A stretch of DNA of 64,000 bases from Collinsella sp. AF33-16 (GCF_003475325.1 NZ_QRQC01000014.1:7996-71995), one strand, 5' to 3'. Shown: positions 37,289-46,870, numbered from the stretch's first letter. A program made the numbers and translations. The notes: generated by a model from the sequence alone, not told the origin.

Positions 37289-40039
37289 GTGAGCGATTGC
37301 AAGAGGGTTTACCATTTTGGAACCGATGCCCAGGGCACTTGTGTCACCGAGGGCGACAAGTCCATGAACTTCGTGCTTGGCGGCAAAGGCGCTAACCTTG
37401 CCGAGATGAGTCGTATCGGCCTGCCGGTTCCCGGTGGCTTTACCATTACCTGCCAGACCTGCGTCGAGTACTCTGGTGCCGGCAACGTGTGGCCGGAGGG
37501 CGCGCTCGACGAAATCGTTGCCGCCGAGGCCGATCTCGAGGCTCGTTGCGGCAAGAAGCTCGGCGATGCCTCCGATCCGCTGCTCGTCTCGGTGCGCTCG
37601 GGTGCTCCGCTTTCCATGCCCGGCATGATGGACACGGTCCTCAACCTGGGCCTCAACGACGACTCCGTCCAGGGCCTTATCGCCCAGACGCAGAACCCGC
37701 GCTTTGCCTGGGATAGCTACCGCCGCTTTATCCAGATGTTCTCCAATGTCGTCATGGGTGTCGATGCCGACCTGTTCGAGAACGCCCTGACCCAGGCACG
37801 CCTGGTCGCCGGCGTTCGCGTCGATTCCGATCTTTCGGCCGAGGACCTGCAGGAGCTCGTCGAGACTTTTAAGGGCATTTTCTCCGATAACGTCGAGGCC
37901 GCCCTGTACCCCGAGCTCGAGGTCGCGGACGGCAAGCCCATCTTCCCGCACGATCCGGAGCTTCAGCTGCGCCTTGCTATCCAGGCCGTCTTTGGCAGCT
38001 GGATGAACGAGCGCGCCTGCATCTACCGCAAGCAGCATGGCATTTCCGATGACCTTGGAACCGCCGTCAACGTCCAGGCTATGGCGTTTGGCAATAAGGG
38101 CGAGACCTCGGCGACTGGCGTCGCCTTTACGCGCAACCCGGCCGACGGAACCAAGGAGTTCTACGGTGACTTTCTGGTCAACGCCCAAGGCGAGGACGTC
38201 GTCGCCGGCATCCGCAACACCGAGCCCATCGCCGATCTCAAGACCACCCCGGGCCTCGAGTCAGCAGGTGAGGAGCTTGAGCGTGTCTTCCTGACGCTTG
38301 AGGACCACTACCGCGATATGTGCGATATCGAATTCACCATCGAGCAGGGTAAACTTTGGATGCTTCAGACCCGCGTGGGCAAGCGCACCGCTACCGCCGC
38401 GCTGCGCATCGCTATCGAGATGGTCGAGGAGGGCCTGATCACCCGCGAGGAGGCCGTGAGCCGCATCGATCCCGCGCAGCTCGATCAGCTCCTGCACCCG
38501 CAGTTCGACTCCTCCAAGAAGTACGAGGCCCTGGCCAGCGGCCTTAACGCCAGCCCCGGTGCCGCCGTGGGCGAGGTCGTGTTCTCGAGTGATGACGCCG
38601 TCGCGCGCGCCAACGAGGGCCACAAGGTCATTCTGGTTCGTTGGGAGACCAACCCCGACGACCTGAAGGGCATGGTCGCCGCCGAGGGCATCCTGACCAG
38701 CCACGGTGGCAAGACGAGCCATGCCGCCGTTATCGCCCGCGGCATGGGTACGCCCTGCGTTTGCGGCGTTGAGCGCTTCCACATTGACGCGGCAGAGAAG
38801 GTCGTGCGCATCGAGGGCAGCGACCGCGTGCTGCGCGAGGGCGATGTCATCTCCATCGACGGCACCCAGGGTATCGTCGTCGACGGCGCGGTCGACCTGG
38901 TCTCTGCAGAGCTCACCGGCGACCTGGACACCATCCTGTCTTGGGCCGATGAGATCCGTTTGGACGAGACCGACGGTCACGCCAACCACGTGCGCGTCAA
39001 CGCCGACAATCCCGAGGATGCCGAGCTCGCGCTCGAGTTTGGCGCCGAGGCCATCGGTCTGTGCCGCACCGAGCACATGTTCCTGGGCGATCGCAAGAAC
39101 ATCATCCAGAGCTTTATCCTGTCTGACGATGAGGCCGTGAAGCAGCAGGCCCTGGCCGACCTGCTCAAGGTTCAGACCGAGGACTTCCTGGCGATGTTCA
39201 AGACCATGTCCGGTCGCGATGTGGTCGTCCGCCTGCTCGATCCGCCGCTTCATGAGTTCCTGGATAATCCTCGCGAGCTCGAGGTCGCCATCACCAAGAA
39301 GGAGGCCGCCGGCGCTCCCGAGGAGGAGCTCACTGCCCTGCGCGCCCGCCTGCGTCGCATTGACGGCATGGTCGAGTCCAACCCCATGCTGGGCTTGCGC
39401 GGCGTGCGCCTGTCCGTCGTCTTTGGCGATCTGCCGCTCATGCAGGTTCGCGCCGTCGCCACGGCTGCTGCCCGCCTTATCAAGGAGGGTGTCGACCCGC
39501 GCCCCGAGATCATGGTTCCGCTCGTTTCCATTACGGCAGAGCATGTCCAGACCCGCGAGGTTATCGAGCGCGTGATCGCCGAGGTTTCCGCCGAGGAAGG
39601 CGTCGAGCTCAATATTCCCGTGGGCACGATGCTCGAGCTGCCGCGTGCCTGCATGGTCGCTGACGAGATCGCCCATCATGCCGACTTCTTCTGCTTTGGC
39701 ACCAACGACCTCACCCAGACGACCTTCGGTTTCTCCCGCGACGATGCCGAGGCCAAGTTCATTCCGCTGTACCTGCACAAGAAGATCCTGAAGGACAATC
39801 CCTTCGAGACCATCGACACGGCGGTGCTGGAACTCGTGCGCTTGGCCGTCGAGAAGGGCCGCGCCACCAATCCCGATATGCACTTTGGCGTGTGCGGCGA
39901 GCACGGCGGCGACCCCAAGTCCATCAAGGGCCTGTTTAACGTGGCCGACGTGGACTACGTGTCCTGCTCGCCCTATCGCGTGCCCCTCGCGCGCCTGGCT
40001 GCCGCCCAGGCCAAGCTCGAGGCCAAGCGTTCCGCCTAA
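37289..40039 (+). CDS. ppdK: Pyruvate, phosphate dikinase
   Basis: 916 residues; interconverts PEP and pyruvate with AMP, ATP and phosphate. ATP-grasp N terminus (NFVLGGKGANLAEMSRIGLP, RSGAPLSMPGMMDTVLN), phosphohistidine domain with LTSHGGKTSHAAVIARGMG (catalytic His; the adjacent Thr is the regulator target), and C-terminal barrel with FCFGTNDLTQTTFGF and VCGEHGGDP (catalytic Cys). The start is GTG 37289 behind AAGGGGAAG. Confidence 0.97.
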   Translation: MSDCKRVYHFGTDAQGTCVTEGDKSMNFVLGGKGANLAEMSRIGLPVPGGFTITCQTCVEYSGAGNVWPEGALDEIVAAEADLEARCGKKLGDASDPLLVSVRSGAPLSMPGMMDTVLNLGLNDDSVQGLIAQTQNPRFAWDSYRRFIQMFSNVVMGVDADLFENALTQARLVAGVRVDSDLSAEDLQELVETFKGIFSDNVEAALYPELEVADGKPIFPHDPELQLRLAIQAVFGSWMNERACIYRKQHGISDDLGTAVNVQAMAFGNKGETSATGVAFTRNPADGTKEFYGDFLVNAQGEDVVAGIRNTEPIADLKTTPGLESAGEELERVFLTLEDHYRDMCDIEFTIEQGKLWMLQTRVGKRTATAALRIAIEMVEEGLITREEAVSRIDPAQLDQLLHPQFDSSKKYEALASGLNASPGAAVGEVVFSSDDAVARANEGHKVILVRWETNPDDLKGMVAAEGILTSHGGKTSHAAVIARGMGTPCVCGVERFHIDAAEKVVRIEGSDRVLREGDVISIDGTQGIVVDGAVDLVSAELTGDLDTILSWADEIRLDETDGHANHVRVNADNPEDAELALEFGAEAIGLCRTEHMFLGDRKNIIQSFILSDDEAVKQQALADLLKVQTEDFLAMFKTMSGRDVVVRLLDPPLHEFLDNPRELEVAITKKEAAGAPEEELTALRARLRRIDGMVESNPMLGLRGVRLSVVFGDLPLMQVRAVATAAARLIKEGVDPRPEIMVPLVSITAEHVQTREVIERVIAEVSAEEGVELNIPVGTMLELPRACMVADEIAHHADFFCFGTNDLTQTTFGFSRDDAEAKFIPLYLHKKILKDNPFETIDTAVLELVRLAVEKGRATNPDMHFGVCGEHGGDPKSIKGLFNVADVDYVSCSPYRVPLARLAAAQAKLEAKRSA

Positions 40040-40077
40040 CGTTTTGGGTTTAGACGCCTAGCGTAGCCCCCTTCATG

Positions 40078-40104
40078 CCGCCCGTCTCATTGTGAGACGG
40101 GCGG
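40078..40104 (+). terminator. Hairpin terminator after ppdK
   Basis: Perfect 12-bp stem CCGCCCGTCTCA with a TTG loop, followed only by TTATCATG, so termination may be incomplete. Confidence 0.65.
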
Positions 40105-40150
40105 TTATCATGTGCGGGTTTTGTCTTTTTGTCTGCGTAAAAAAATGTTC

Positions 40151-40178
40151 TTGCAGCAGAAACCCGCGCGTGTATACT
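40151..40178 (+). promoter_or_regulatory. Promoter of rplS
   Basis: TTGCAG (40151-40156), 16-base spacer, TATACT (40173-40178). Confidence 0.7.
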
Positions 40179-40199
40179 CGAATACGTTTGTTCAACTAC

Positions 40200-40223
40200 G
40201 TGCCGGCCAAGGTGGTACGGCAC
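40200..40223 (+). promoter_or_regulatory. Hairpin in the rplS 5' leader
   Basis: GTGCCG (40200-40205) pairs with CGGCAC (40218-40223). It sits between the promoter and the ribosome binding site, where L19 leaders occur in other bacteria. Regulatory role is inference. Confidence 0.4.
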
Positions 40224-40247
40224 CTCTAGAAGAGTAAGGAATTGCAC

Positions 40248-40589
40248 ATGGATTACATCCGCGCAATCGAGCGTCAGCAGATCCGCGAGGACATTCCTCA
40301 GGTTCGCGTCGCCGACAACGTCAAGGTTCACTACCGCATTAAGGAAGGCGACCGCGAGCGCATCCAGGTCTTCCAGGGCGACGTCATCCGCATGGCCGGC
40401 GCCGGTGCCCGCGAGACCTTCACCGTCCGCAAGATGTCCTTCGGTGTCGGTGTTGAGCGTACCTTCCCGCTTCACAGCCCCAAGATCGCCAAGCTCGAGG
40501 TCGTTCGTCATGGTCGCGTCCGTCGCGCCAAGCTGTACTACCTCCGCGACAAGGTGGGCAAGGCTGCTCGCATCCCCGAGAAGCGCTAA
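40248..40589 (+). CDS. rplS: 50S ribosomal protein L19
   Basis: 113 residues, with [43 protein letters not shown] and the basic C terminus [22 protein letters not shown] 40248 has TAAGGA seven bases upstream. It stands alone here, not in the rpsP-rimM-trmD operon where L19 often lies. Confidence 0.97.
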   Translation: MDYIRAIERQQIREDIPQVRVADNVKVHYRIKEGDRERIQVFQGDVIRMAGAGARETFTVRKMSFGVGVERTFPLHSPKIAKLEVVRHGRVRRAKLYYLRDKVGKAARIPEKR

Positions 40590-40623
40590 GAAGATCGCAG
40601 CGTCTGTCCACTCGTTTGGACAC

Positions 40624-40655
40624 AAGGGTCACCTTCGGGTGGCCCTTCTTTTTAT
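40624..40655 (+). terminator. Terminator of rplS
   Basis: Ten-pair stem AAGGGTCACC with GGTGGCCCTT, UUCG tetraloop, then CTTTTTAT. Confidence 0.9.
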
Positions 40656-40682
40656 CTGATTTGCATGCAAGGAGGGCCTGGT

Positions 40683-41471
40683 ATGGCCAACATGACGAGC
40701 TCGGTTTCGGCATCGCAGGTTGCTGGTGAGTTGGCGAGCGCTACGTTTGAGGAGATTCCCGCCCTCGTGGAGCATTATCGCGAGGACCCGCGCCAGCAGG
40801 TGATCAAGGCTTGTGAACGCGCCCTCAAACGCCATGACAAAGAGCTTGCCGAGCGCGAGCGCGTCAATGACATGTACGAGCTTATGCATGAGCTCGGCGG
40901 TGATGGTATGGTCGTTGGTGTCGACGAGGTGGGCCGCGGATCGGTGGCCGGTCCTTTGACGGTATGCGCCGTCTGTCTTCCTATGGAGCCGCGCGTCTGG
41001 GGTATCAACGATTCCAAAAAGCTCACGCCCGCGCGCCGCGAGTTGCTCTCGGTGAAGATAGCCGAGGTGGCGACTGCCATCGGCTTTTGCCATATCGCGC
41101 CGAAGGATATCGATGAAATGGGCATGGCCCGTGCTATCCGTACTGCCGTTGCGGGCGCCGTGGCCGATACGGGACTTGAACCCGACTGCGTCCTCATGGA
41201 TGGCAACCCCTTGGGCGCCGTTCCTAACGAGCGCGATGTGGTGAAGGGCGATGCCAAAATCGCCTGCATCGCCGCGGCGTCCATCATGGCCAAGGTCACG
41301 CGTGACGAGATGATGGTCGAGTACGACGCCGAGTATCCCGAGTACCATCTGGCCGAGTCGAAGGGCTATGCAAGCCCCGAGCATATCGAGGCCATTCGCA
41401 AACATGGGCTTTGTCCACTGCACCGCGTGAGCTTTTGCGGAAACTTTCTGCAGACTGAGCGCCTTTTCTAG
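40683..41471 (+). CDS. rnhB: Ribonuclease HII
   Basis: 262 residues; removes RNA from RNA-DNA hybrids. Motifs: VVGVDEVGRGSVAGPL near residue 78 (first catalytic Asp-Glu), NDSKKLTPARR, VLMDGNPL, KGDAKIACIAAASIMAKVTRD and HRVSFC. An N-terminal helical extension of about 70 residues precedes the catalytic domain. ATG 40683 has AAGGAGGG upstream. Confidence 0.95.
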   Translation: MANMTSSVSASQVAGELASATFEEIPALVEHYREDPRQQVIKACERALKRHDKELAERERVNDMYELMHELGGDGMVVGVDEVGRGSVAGPLTVCAVCLPMEPRVWGINDSKKLTPARRELLSVKIAEVATAIGFCHIAPKDIDEMGMARAIRTAVAGAVADTGLEPDCVLMDGNPLGAVPNERDVVKGDAKIACIAAASIMAKVTRDEMMVEYDAEYPEYHLAESKGYASPEHIEAIRKHGLCPLHRVSFCGNFLQTERLF

Positions 41472-41520
41472 GTCAATTGTGGAGACAGGGACCTCAGGGG
41501 TTTTATAAACCTGCTGGAAG

Positions 41521-41562
41521 CGGGCCGTATGCAACACCATTGCTGCGTACGGCCCGTTTTTT
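41521..41562 (+). terminator. Terminator after rnhB
   Basis: CGGGCCGTATGC pairs with GCGTACGGCCCG (one non-canonical position), followed by TTTTTT. Confidence 0.88.
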
Positions 41563-41660
41563 GACGGCATTTGGTCAGCTTTTGGTTTGCTTCCGGTACT
41601 TACCCGCATGAAAGGTGCCCTCATCATCGGGGCAATGCAGTGTGCGGGAAAGGAGACCCC

Positions 41661-42146
41661 ATGAGTGCCGCAAGCAAAAAGAGCAAGACGCAGCAACTCA
41701 AGGAGCGTTGGGAAAACGGCGAGCTCGACTGTGGGGCGATGACGCCCGAGTTTATCAAGGGACTCAGTCCCCGCGAGCTGGGCATGCTGGGCGAGCTGAT
41801 CACCATCGACTACTTTAACGAACGCGGCTACACCTTGCTGGAGCAGGGTTATCGTTGCACCGAGGGCGAGGCCGATCTGGTGCTGCTCGATGAGCTCGAC
41901 GATGTCGTGGTGATGGCCGAGGTCAAGACCAGACGCGTCGCACTGGATTGCAACACGCGGGTCTTTCCCGAGGAGGCCGTGGACGCTCAAAAGCAACGCC
42001 GCTACCGCCGCATCGCAAGCTGCTATCTTATGGAGCATTATCCGCTCAAGGCGATTCGCTTCGATGCCGTGGGTGTCACCATTCGCGGCGGGCATATCGC
42101 CGAGATCGAGCATCAGTACAACGCGTTCGATTGGCGGGTGTCGTGA
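41661..42146 (+). CDS. YraN/UPF0102 family putative nuclease
   Basis: 161 residues. The nuclease-like fold is seen in LGELITIDYFNERGYTLLEQ, YRCTEGEADLVLLDELDD and VVMAEVKTRR (the GE..D..EVK pattern of the superfamily). A basic N-terminal arm of about 35 residues precedes it. AAAGGAG precedes ATG 41661. The stop overlaps the comM start (TGATG). The family lies next to comM and dprA in many genomes; its activity is unproven. Confidence 0.9.
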   Translation: MSAASKKSKTQQLKERWENGELDCGAMTPEFIKGLSPRELGMLGELITIDYFNERGYTLLEQGYRCTEGEADLVLLDELDDVVVMAEVKTRRVALDCNTRVFPEEAVDAQKQRRYRRIASCYLMEHYPLKAIRFDAVGVTIRGGHIAEIEHQYNAFDWRVS

Positions 42147-43669
42147 TGGCGTTCGAGACGTTTGCCGTTCACGCGGCCTGCATCCGTGGCGTCGAGGCGA
42201 TTCACGTCACGGTCGAGGTCTCGCTTGCCGGTGGCGTTCCGGGCATCCAGATGCTCGGCATCCCGAGTATGGAGGTGATGGAGTCACGCGGTCGTATTCG
42301 CTGTGCGATGCGCTCCGCCGGGTTCGAGATTCCGCGCTCGGGCATTACGGTCAATCTGGCGCCCGGCGATATTCGCAAGACCGGTAGCGGCTTTGATCTG
42401 CCCATCGCCATCGCGGTATTGGCGGCCGATGGTCAGATTCCCCGCGACAACCTCGATCGTTGTCTTATTGCTGGTGAGCTTGGCTTGGACGGTACGGTGC
42501 TTCCTGTCAAGGGCGAGGTGGCGTTTCAGCTATTGGCGCGTGATATGGGGCTGTCCTTTATCGCCGGCAGGTCCGATCAGCATGTGCCGCTTGCGGGCGT
42601 GGATTGTGGATTCATCGATCATTTGTCTCAGCTTGCCCATGGCATGGGCGATGCCGCGCGGCACTACTTGGATTCCGAGGGTGTTGAGGCGACCTTTGAG
42701 CCCGAACTCGACTATGCCGACGTGCTAGGGCAGGAGGTTGCCAAACGCGGCATGGCGCTGGCGGCAGCGGGTGAGCTCGGTTTGCTTATGATCGGGTCCC
42801 CGGGATCGGGCAAGACGATGCTCGCGCGTCGTATGACCGGCATCCTGCCCGAGCTTTCCGTTGAGGATCAACAGGAGGCGCTGTGCATCCATTCGGTTTT
42901 GGGTGAGAACATTGATGGCTTGTTGGCGGGGCACCGGCCCTTCCGCAGTCCCCATCACAGTATTTCGACCGCAGGTCTTATCGGCGGTGGGCGCCCGGTG
43001 CACCCGGGTGAGATCAGCCTTGCTCATGGCGGCGTGCTATTTTTGGACGAGCTTGCCGAGTTTCCCACGGGTGTGCTGCAGACGCTGCGTCAGCCCATCG
43101 AGCGCGGCTATGTGAGGATCGTGCGCGTCGACGGGGCCTTTACCTTCCCGTCGCGCTTTCAGCTGCTGGCTGCGAGCAATCCCTGCCCCTGCGGCTTTTT
43201 GGGCGATCGTGAGGTACCGTGTCGCTGCTCGGCGGCGATGGTCGAGCGCTATCGGTCTAAACTGCGCGGTCCTTTGGCCGACCGTATCGACATGATGATC
43301 GATGTGACCCGTCCCGACCCTCAGGTGATTATCGAGGGCGCGGAGGGTATGTCGTCAGCTGAGTTACGTGACTACGTTGTGCGCGGTCGCGCTTTTCGCG
43401 CTTGGCGCGAATCCCGTATGGACGATGCGGATGCCGAGGCCGAGGATGACGAGACACGGTCCATTGATGGCGTCGTTTCGACCTTTGAGCTCGATGATGC
43501 GGCGGAGAAGTGTGTGCTCGGCCTGTCCAAACGCACGCATCTCACGGGCCGCGGCATCGTGCGCCTGGTGCGTATCGCGCGTACAATCGCTGACGTCGCC
43601 GAGAGCGAGCAGGTGACGCAGGACCATGTGCTCGAGGCGGCGATGTACCAGGGAAGGAGGGACCAATGA
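42146..43669 (+). CDS. comM: ComM/YifB Mg-chelatase-like AAA ATPase
   Basis: 507 residues. N-terminal Lon-like domain (IQMLGIPSMEVMESRGRIR, NLAPGDIRKTGSGFDLP), AAA core with Walker A GSPGSGKT and Walker B GVLFLDEL, FRSPHHSIS and a Cys-rich loop NPCPCGFLGDREVPCRCS. ComM is a branch-migration helicase used in natural transformation. It overlaps dprA by four bases. Confidence 0.95.
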   Translation: MAFETFAVHAACIRGVEAIHVTVEVSLAGGVPGIQMLGIPSMEVMESRGRIRCAMRSAGFEIPRSGITVNLAPGDIRKTGSGFDLPIAIAVLAADGQIPRDNLDRCLIAGELGLDGTVLPVKGEVAFQLLARDMGLSFIAGRSDQHVPLAGVDCGFIDHLSQLAHGMGDAARHYLDSEGVEATFEPELDYADVLGQEVAKRGMALAAAGELGLLMIGSPGSGKTMLARRMTGILPELSVEDQQEALCIHSVLGENIDGLLAGHRPFRSPHHSISTAGLIGGGRPVHPGEISLAHGGVLFLDELAEFPTGVLQTLRQPIERGYVRIVRVDGAFTFPSRFQLLAASNPCPCGFLGDREVPCRCSAAMVERYRSKLRGPLADRIDMMIDVTRPDPQVIIEGAEGMSSAELRDYVVRGRAFRAWRESRMDDADAEAEDDETRSIDGVVSTFELDDAAEKCVLGLSKRTHLTGRGIVRLVRIARTIADVAESEQVTQDHVLEAAMYQGRRDQ

Positions 43670-44601
43670 TAGCCGAGGGGACCTTTGAGCTGCATCCAGG
43701 TGATGCGTTGTATCCCGAGACCGTTTTGGAGCTTTCTGATGTACCCCAGACGCTTTATGTGCGTGGCAATCCCGAGGTGCTTTCGACGCCCGCGCTCTCC
43801 ATCATCGGCGCGCGCAAGGCCTCTCCGTATGGTCTTGCCGTGGCAGAGCTTGCGGCAAAGGTTGCGGTCGAGGCGGGCGTGACGGTAGTTTCGGGCGGCG
43901 CGGTCGGTTGTGACCAGGCCTCGGGTTGGGCTGCGGTCAATGCCGGCGGCAAACACGTCGTGGTGCTGGGGACGGGCGCCGACGTGGTCTACCCGCGTTC
44001 GAGCGCGGGGCTTATTATGCGCACGCTCGATACGGGTGGCGCGGTCGTGTCGATCTCTCCGTGGGGCATGGGTCCGCGCAAGTTTGCCTTTCCGCGCCGC
44101 AATCGCGTGATCGCGGCCCTGTCGCAAGCCCTCTTTGTTTCCGAGGCGGGTATGCCTTCCGGGACGTTTTCTACAGCCGAGGCTGCTATGGATTTGGGGC
44201 GAGAACTTCTTGCCGTGCCGGGGTCGATCCTATCGCCCGAGTCGCGTGGCACGAATTACCTCATTGCGAACGGTGCCTGCTGCATCATCGACGAGGAATC
44301 TATCGAGATGGCTATCTCACGCATCTACGGCACCCTGCGCTACTCGCGCCCCGATGCTCCCGGCATTGCCGACCTGGATCCAACACAGCAGACCGTGATG
44401 CATGCGCTCATCGCCTCTCCGCTCAAGGTCGACGACATCGCGGCGCTCGTCTCGCTCGATGCTGTCGGCGTACTCAAACTCTTGGGTTCGCTTGAACTCG
44501 AGGGCCTTATCGAGCGCATGATGGATGGAAGGTATGCGCCCTCCAAGTTTGCCCTTCACGCCCAGACGCCCTTCGGTCACAATGGAAAACGTGTCAATTA
44601 G
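43666..44601 (+). CDS. dprA: DNA-processing protein DprA
   Basis: 311 residues; loads RecA on incoming single strands. Rossmann-like core: LSIIGARKASPYGLAVA, GKHVVVLGTGADVVYP, FPRRNRVIAALSQALFV, EAAMDLGRELLAVPGS. The loop after VVSGGAVG reads CDQASG where most DprA have IDAAAH. A short winged helix ends the protein. There is no N-terminal SAM domain. It overlaps comM; topA, often the next gene in other phyla, is absent. Confidence 0.93.
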   Translation: MIAEGTFELHPGDALYPETVLELSDVPQTLYVRGNPEVLSTPALSIIGARKASPYGLAVAELAAKVAVEAGVTVVSGGAVGCDQASGWAAVNAGGKHVVVLGTGADVVYPRSSAGLIMRTLDTGGAVVSISPWGMGPRKFAFPRRNRVIAALSQALFVSEAGMPSGTFSTAEAAMDLGRELLAVPGSILSPESRGTNYLIANGACCIIDEESIEMAISRIYGTLRYSRPDAPGIADLDPTQQTVMHALIASPLKVDDIAALVSLDAVGVLKLLGSLELEGLIERMMDGRYAPSKFALHAQTPFGHNGKRVN

Positions 44602-44615
44602 AAAGGTGTTTGCAG

Positions 44616-45953
44616 ATGCAGTTCGATCAGGTGACGGTTATCGGTGGCGGTCTGGCGGGTTCGGAATGCGCGATCCAGCTGGCAGACCGCGGTTTTGCCG
44701 TTAGGCTGTGCGAGATGCGCCCCCAGGTTAGCTCCCCGGCTCACCATACCGATCACTTGGCAGAGCTCGTCTGCTCCAATTCGTTTAAGTCGACCCGTCC
44801 GGATTCCGCGGCTGGTTTGCTGAAGGCCGAGCTTGAGCGCATGGGTTCAGTCCTGCTCGATTGCGCCCATCGCGCGGCTGTTCCCGCCGGCGGTGCCCTG
44901 GCGGTCGACCGCGTCAAGTTTTCCGAGCTTGTCGAGGCCGAGGTTGCCGCCCGTCCCAATATCGAGGTCGTGCACGGCGAGGTCACGCAGATTCCCGAGG
45001 GCCACGTGGTCATTGCCGCGGGCCCGCTGTGTTCACCGGCGCTGAGCGAAGAGGTCATGAAGCTCGTCGGCGGCGACGCCCTTGCGTTCTTCGATGCCGC
45101 GGCGCCGATCGTCGATGCCTCCACGCTCGATATGGACGTGCTGTTCTCGCAGTCGCGCTACGAGGAGCAGGGGAGCGGCGACTATCTCAACGCTCCGCTC
45201 AACAAGGAGGAGTACGAGGCCTTTATCGAGGCACTTACCACGGCCGACCGCGTGGTGCTCAAAGACTTTGAGGGCGGCGATCTGTTCCAGGCCTGCCAAC
45301 CTGCCGAGGAAGTTGCGCGCACCGGCAAGGACGCCATTCGCTTTGGCGCCATGAAGCCCGTCGGCCTCACCGACCCGCGTACCGGACGTCGCCCCTGGGC
45401 GGCGATTCAGCTGCGTGCCGAGAACAAGGAGAAGACCGCCTATAACCTGGTGGGCTTCCAGACAAACCTGACCTTTGGCGAGCAGAAGCGCGTCTTCCAT
45501 ATGGTGCCGGGCCTGGGGAACGCTGAGTTCTTCCGCTACGGTGTCATGCATCGCAATACCTTTGTCGACGCCCCGCACGTGCTCGATGGCACCTTTGCCG
45601 TGCCCGGTACCGGCGTGCGCCTGGCCGGTCAGATCACCGGCACCGAGGGGTACATGGAAGCCGTGGCGACCGGTCTGCTCGCGGCGCTCAACACCTATGC
45701 CGAGGCTATCGGTGTCGCGGGCGTCGAGTTGCCGCGCGTGGGCGCCCTGGGTGCGCTCGTGGGCTATGCGACCGATCCTGCCACCGTGGGCTATCAGCCT
45801 ATGCATGTCAACTTTGGCCTGGTGCCGCCACTCGAGGATGGTAAGCGCCGCAGCAAGCGCGACCGCTACCAGGCCTATGCGGACCGTGCGCTCGAGGCCC
45901 TTGATGCCTATCTGGCCACTCGTCCTGATCTGTTTGGAGGCGACCGGTCATAG
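44616..45953 (+). CDS. trmFO: Methylenetetrahydrofolate-tRNA-(uracil-5-)-methyltransferase
   Basis: 445-residue FAD enzyme that makes T54 in tRNA. FAD-binding VIGGGLAGSECAIQLADRG, then NSFKSTRPDSAAGLLKAEL, GSGDYLNAPLNKEEYEAF and the C-terminal YQPMHVNFGLVPPL. ATG 44616 has GAAAGGTG seven bases upstream. Its last codons supply the GGAGG of the next gene. Confidence 0.96.
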   Translation: MQFDQVTVIGGGLAGSECAIQLADRGFAVRLCEMRPQVSSPAHHTDHLAELVCSNSFKSTRPDSAAGLLKAELERMGSVLLDCAHRAAVPAGGALAVDRVKFSELVEAEVAARPNIEVVHGEVTQIPEGHVVIAAGPLCSPALSEEVMKLVGGDALAFFDAAAPIVDASTLDMDVLFSQSRYEEQGSGDYLNAPLNKEEYEAFIEALTTADRVVLKDFEGGDLFQACQPAEEVARTGKDAIRFGAMKPVGLTDPRTGRRPWAAIQLRAENKEKTAYNLVGFQTNLTFGEQKRVFHMVPGLGNAEFFRYGVMHRNTFVDAPHVLDGTFAVPGTGVRLAGQITGTEGYMEAVATGLLAALNTYAEAIGVAGVELPRVGALGALVGYATDPATVGYQPMHVNFGLVPPLEDGKRRSKRDRYQAYADRALEALDAYLATRPDLFGGDRS

Positions 45954-46870
45954 CCTTTGACCTGTACGACACCGTCGACTCGTTTATCGCCTATATCTCA
46001 CGTGTCGAGGGACTTTCTCCCAACACGGTGACGGCCTACGGCTCGAGGCTGGAGCGCTTTGCTGCCTGGTGCGAGCGCGAGGATATCGATGCTTTCGCTG
46101 CCGACGTGCGCACCATTCGTCGCTATCTTGCCGAGCTTTCGCGTGAGCAGGTGGCTCCCCGAACGCTTGCGGCGCATCTGTCGGCTATCCGATCGCTCTA
46201 TCGATGGATGGCTGCCGAGGGGGTCGTGGAGGGCGATGCAGTCTCGGCGATCGCATCGCCCAAGCTGCCGCGTGACCTGCCGGGCGTCCTTACGACCAAG
46301 CAGGTCGAGGCGCTGCTCAAGACGCCTGATACCTCAACACCCGCGGGACTGCGCGATGCGACGATGCTCGAGCTGCTCTATGCCTCGGGCGCCCGTATCT
46401 CAGAGCTCGCAGCACTCAATGTGGAGTCCATTGCGTGGTCCGAACGCACGCTGCGCCTGTGGGGCAAGGGGAGCAAAGAACGTATCGTCCCTCTGTATCG
46501 TCGTGCGCTCGAGGCGACGCGTCTCTATATTGAGGAGGGGAGGCCGGAGTTGCTCGCTCAGGCAAAGCGTCGTGACCCCGCTACCGGGCCGCATCCGCTG
46601 CTTATATCGGCGCGCGGTAATCGCATGAGTGCCGCCATGCTCAGGCGGCGGTTTCATATGCTGGCGACGCTCGCCGGCATTCCGGCCGACATCGCCCCGC
46701 ATGCGATGCGCCATACCTTTGCGACCGACTTGCTCGAGGGCGGCGCGGACCTGCGCTCGGTTCAAGAGCTGCTAGGTCATGCGAGCCTGTCCACGACGCA
46801 GATCTACACGCATCTCACACCCGATCGGCTTAAGCGGGCTGTGGCTCAAGCCCATCCCCGCGGCGAATAG
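45950..46870 (+). CDS. xerC: Tyrosine recombinase XerC/XerD family, non-canonical start
   Basis: Core-binding domain begins at DTVDSFIAYISRVEGLSPNTV and the catalytic domain has YASGARISELA (first Arg), HAMRHTFATDL (HxxR) and LGHASLSTTQIYTHL (His and the nucleophilic Tyr). The frame is bounded by a TGA at 45926, and the first GTG/ATG/TTG is GTG 46028, which would cut about 26 conserved residues. I place the start at ATA 45950, nine bases after GGAGG and overlapping the trmFO stop; CTG 45962 is the other option. About 306 residues from ATA. See findings. Confidence 0.85.
   Translation: MAFDLYDTVDSFIAYISRVEGLSPNTVTAYGSRLERFAAWCEREDIDAFAADVRTIRRYLAELSREQVAPRTLAAHLSAIRSLYRWMAAEGVVEGDAVSAIASPKLPRDLPGVLTTKQVEALLKTPDTSTPAGLRDATMLELLYASGARISELAALNVESIAWSERTLRLWGKGSKERIVPLYRRALEATRLYIEEGRPELLAQAKRRDPATGPHPLLISARGNRMSAAMLRRRFHMLATLAGIPADIAPHAMRHTFATDLLEGGADLRSVQELLGHASLSTTQIYTHLTPDRLKRAVAQAHPRGE

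Noticed and set aside
41472..41520. Short sequence with GGAGACAGGGACC, resembling the loop of the hairpin at 945-985
   Set aside because: The similarity covers only a few bases and no inverted arms are present.
45954..46027. Frameshift or truncation as explanation for the short xerC frame
   Set aside because: The frame upstream of GTG 46028 encodes the expected core-binding residues without a stop; only the start codon is missing.
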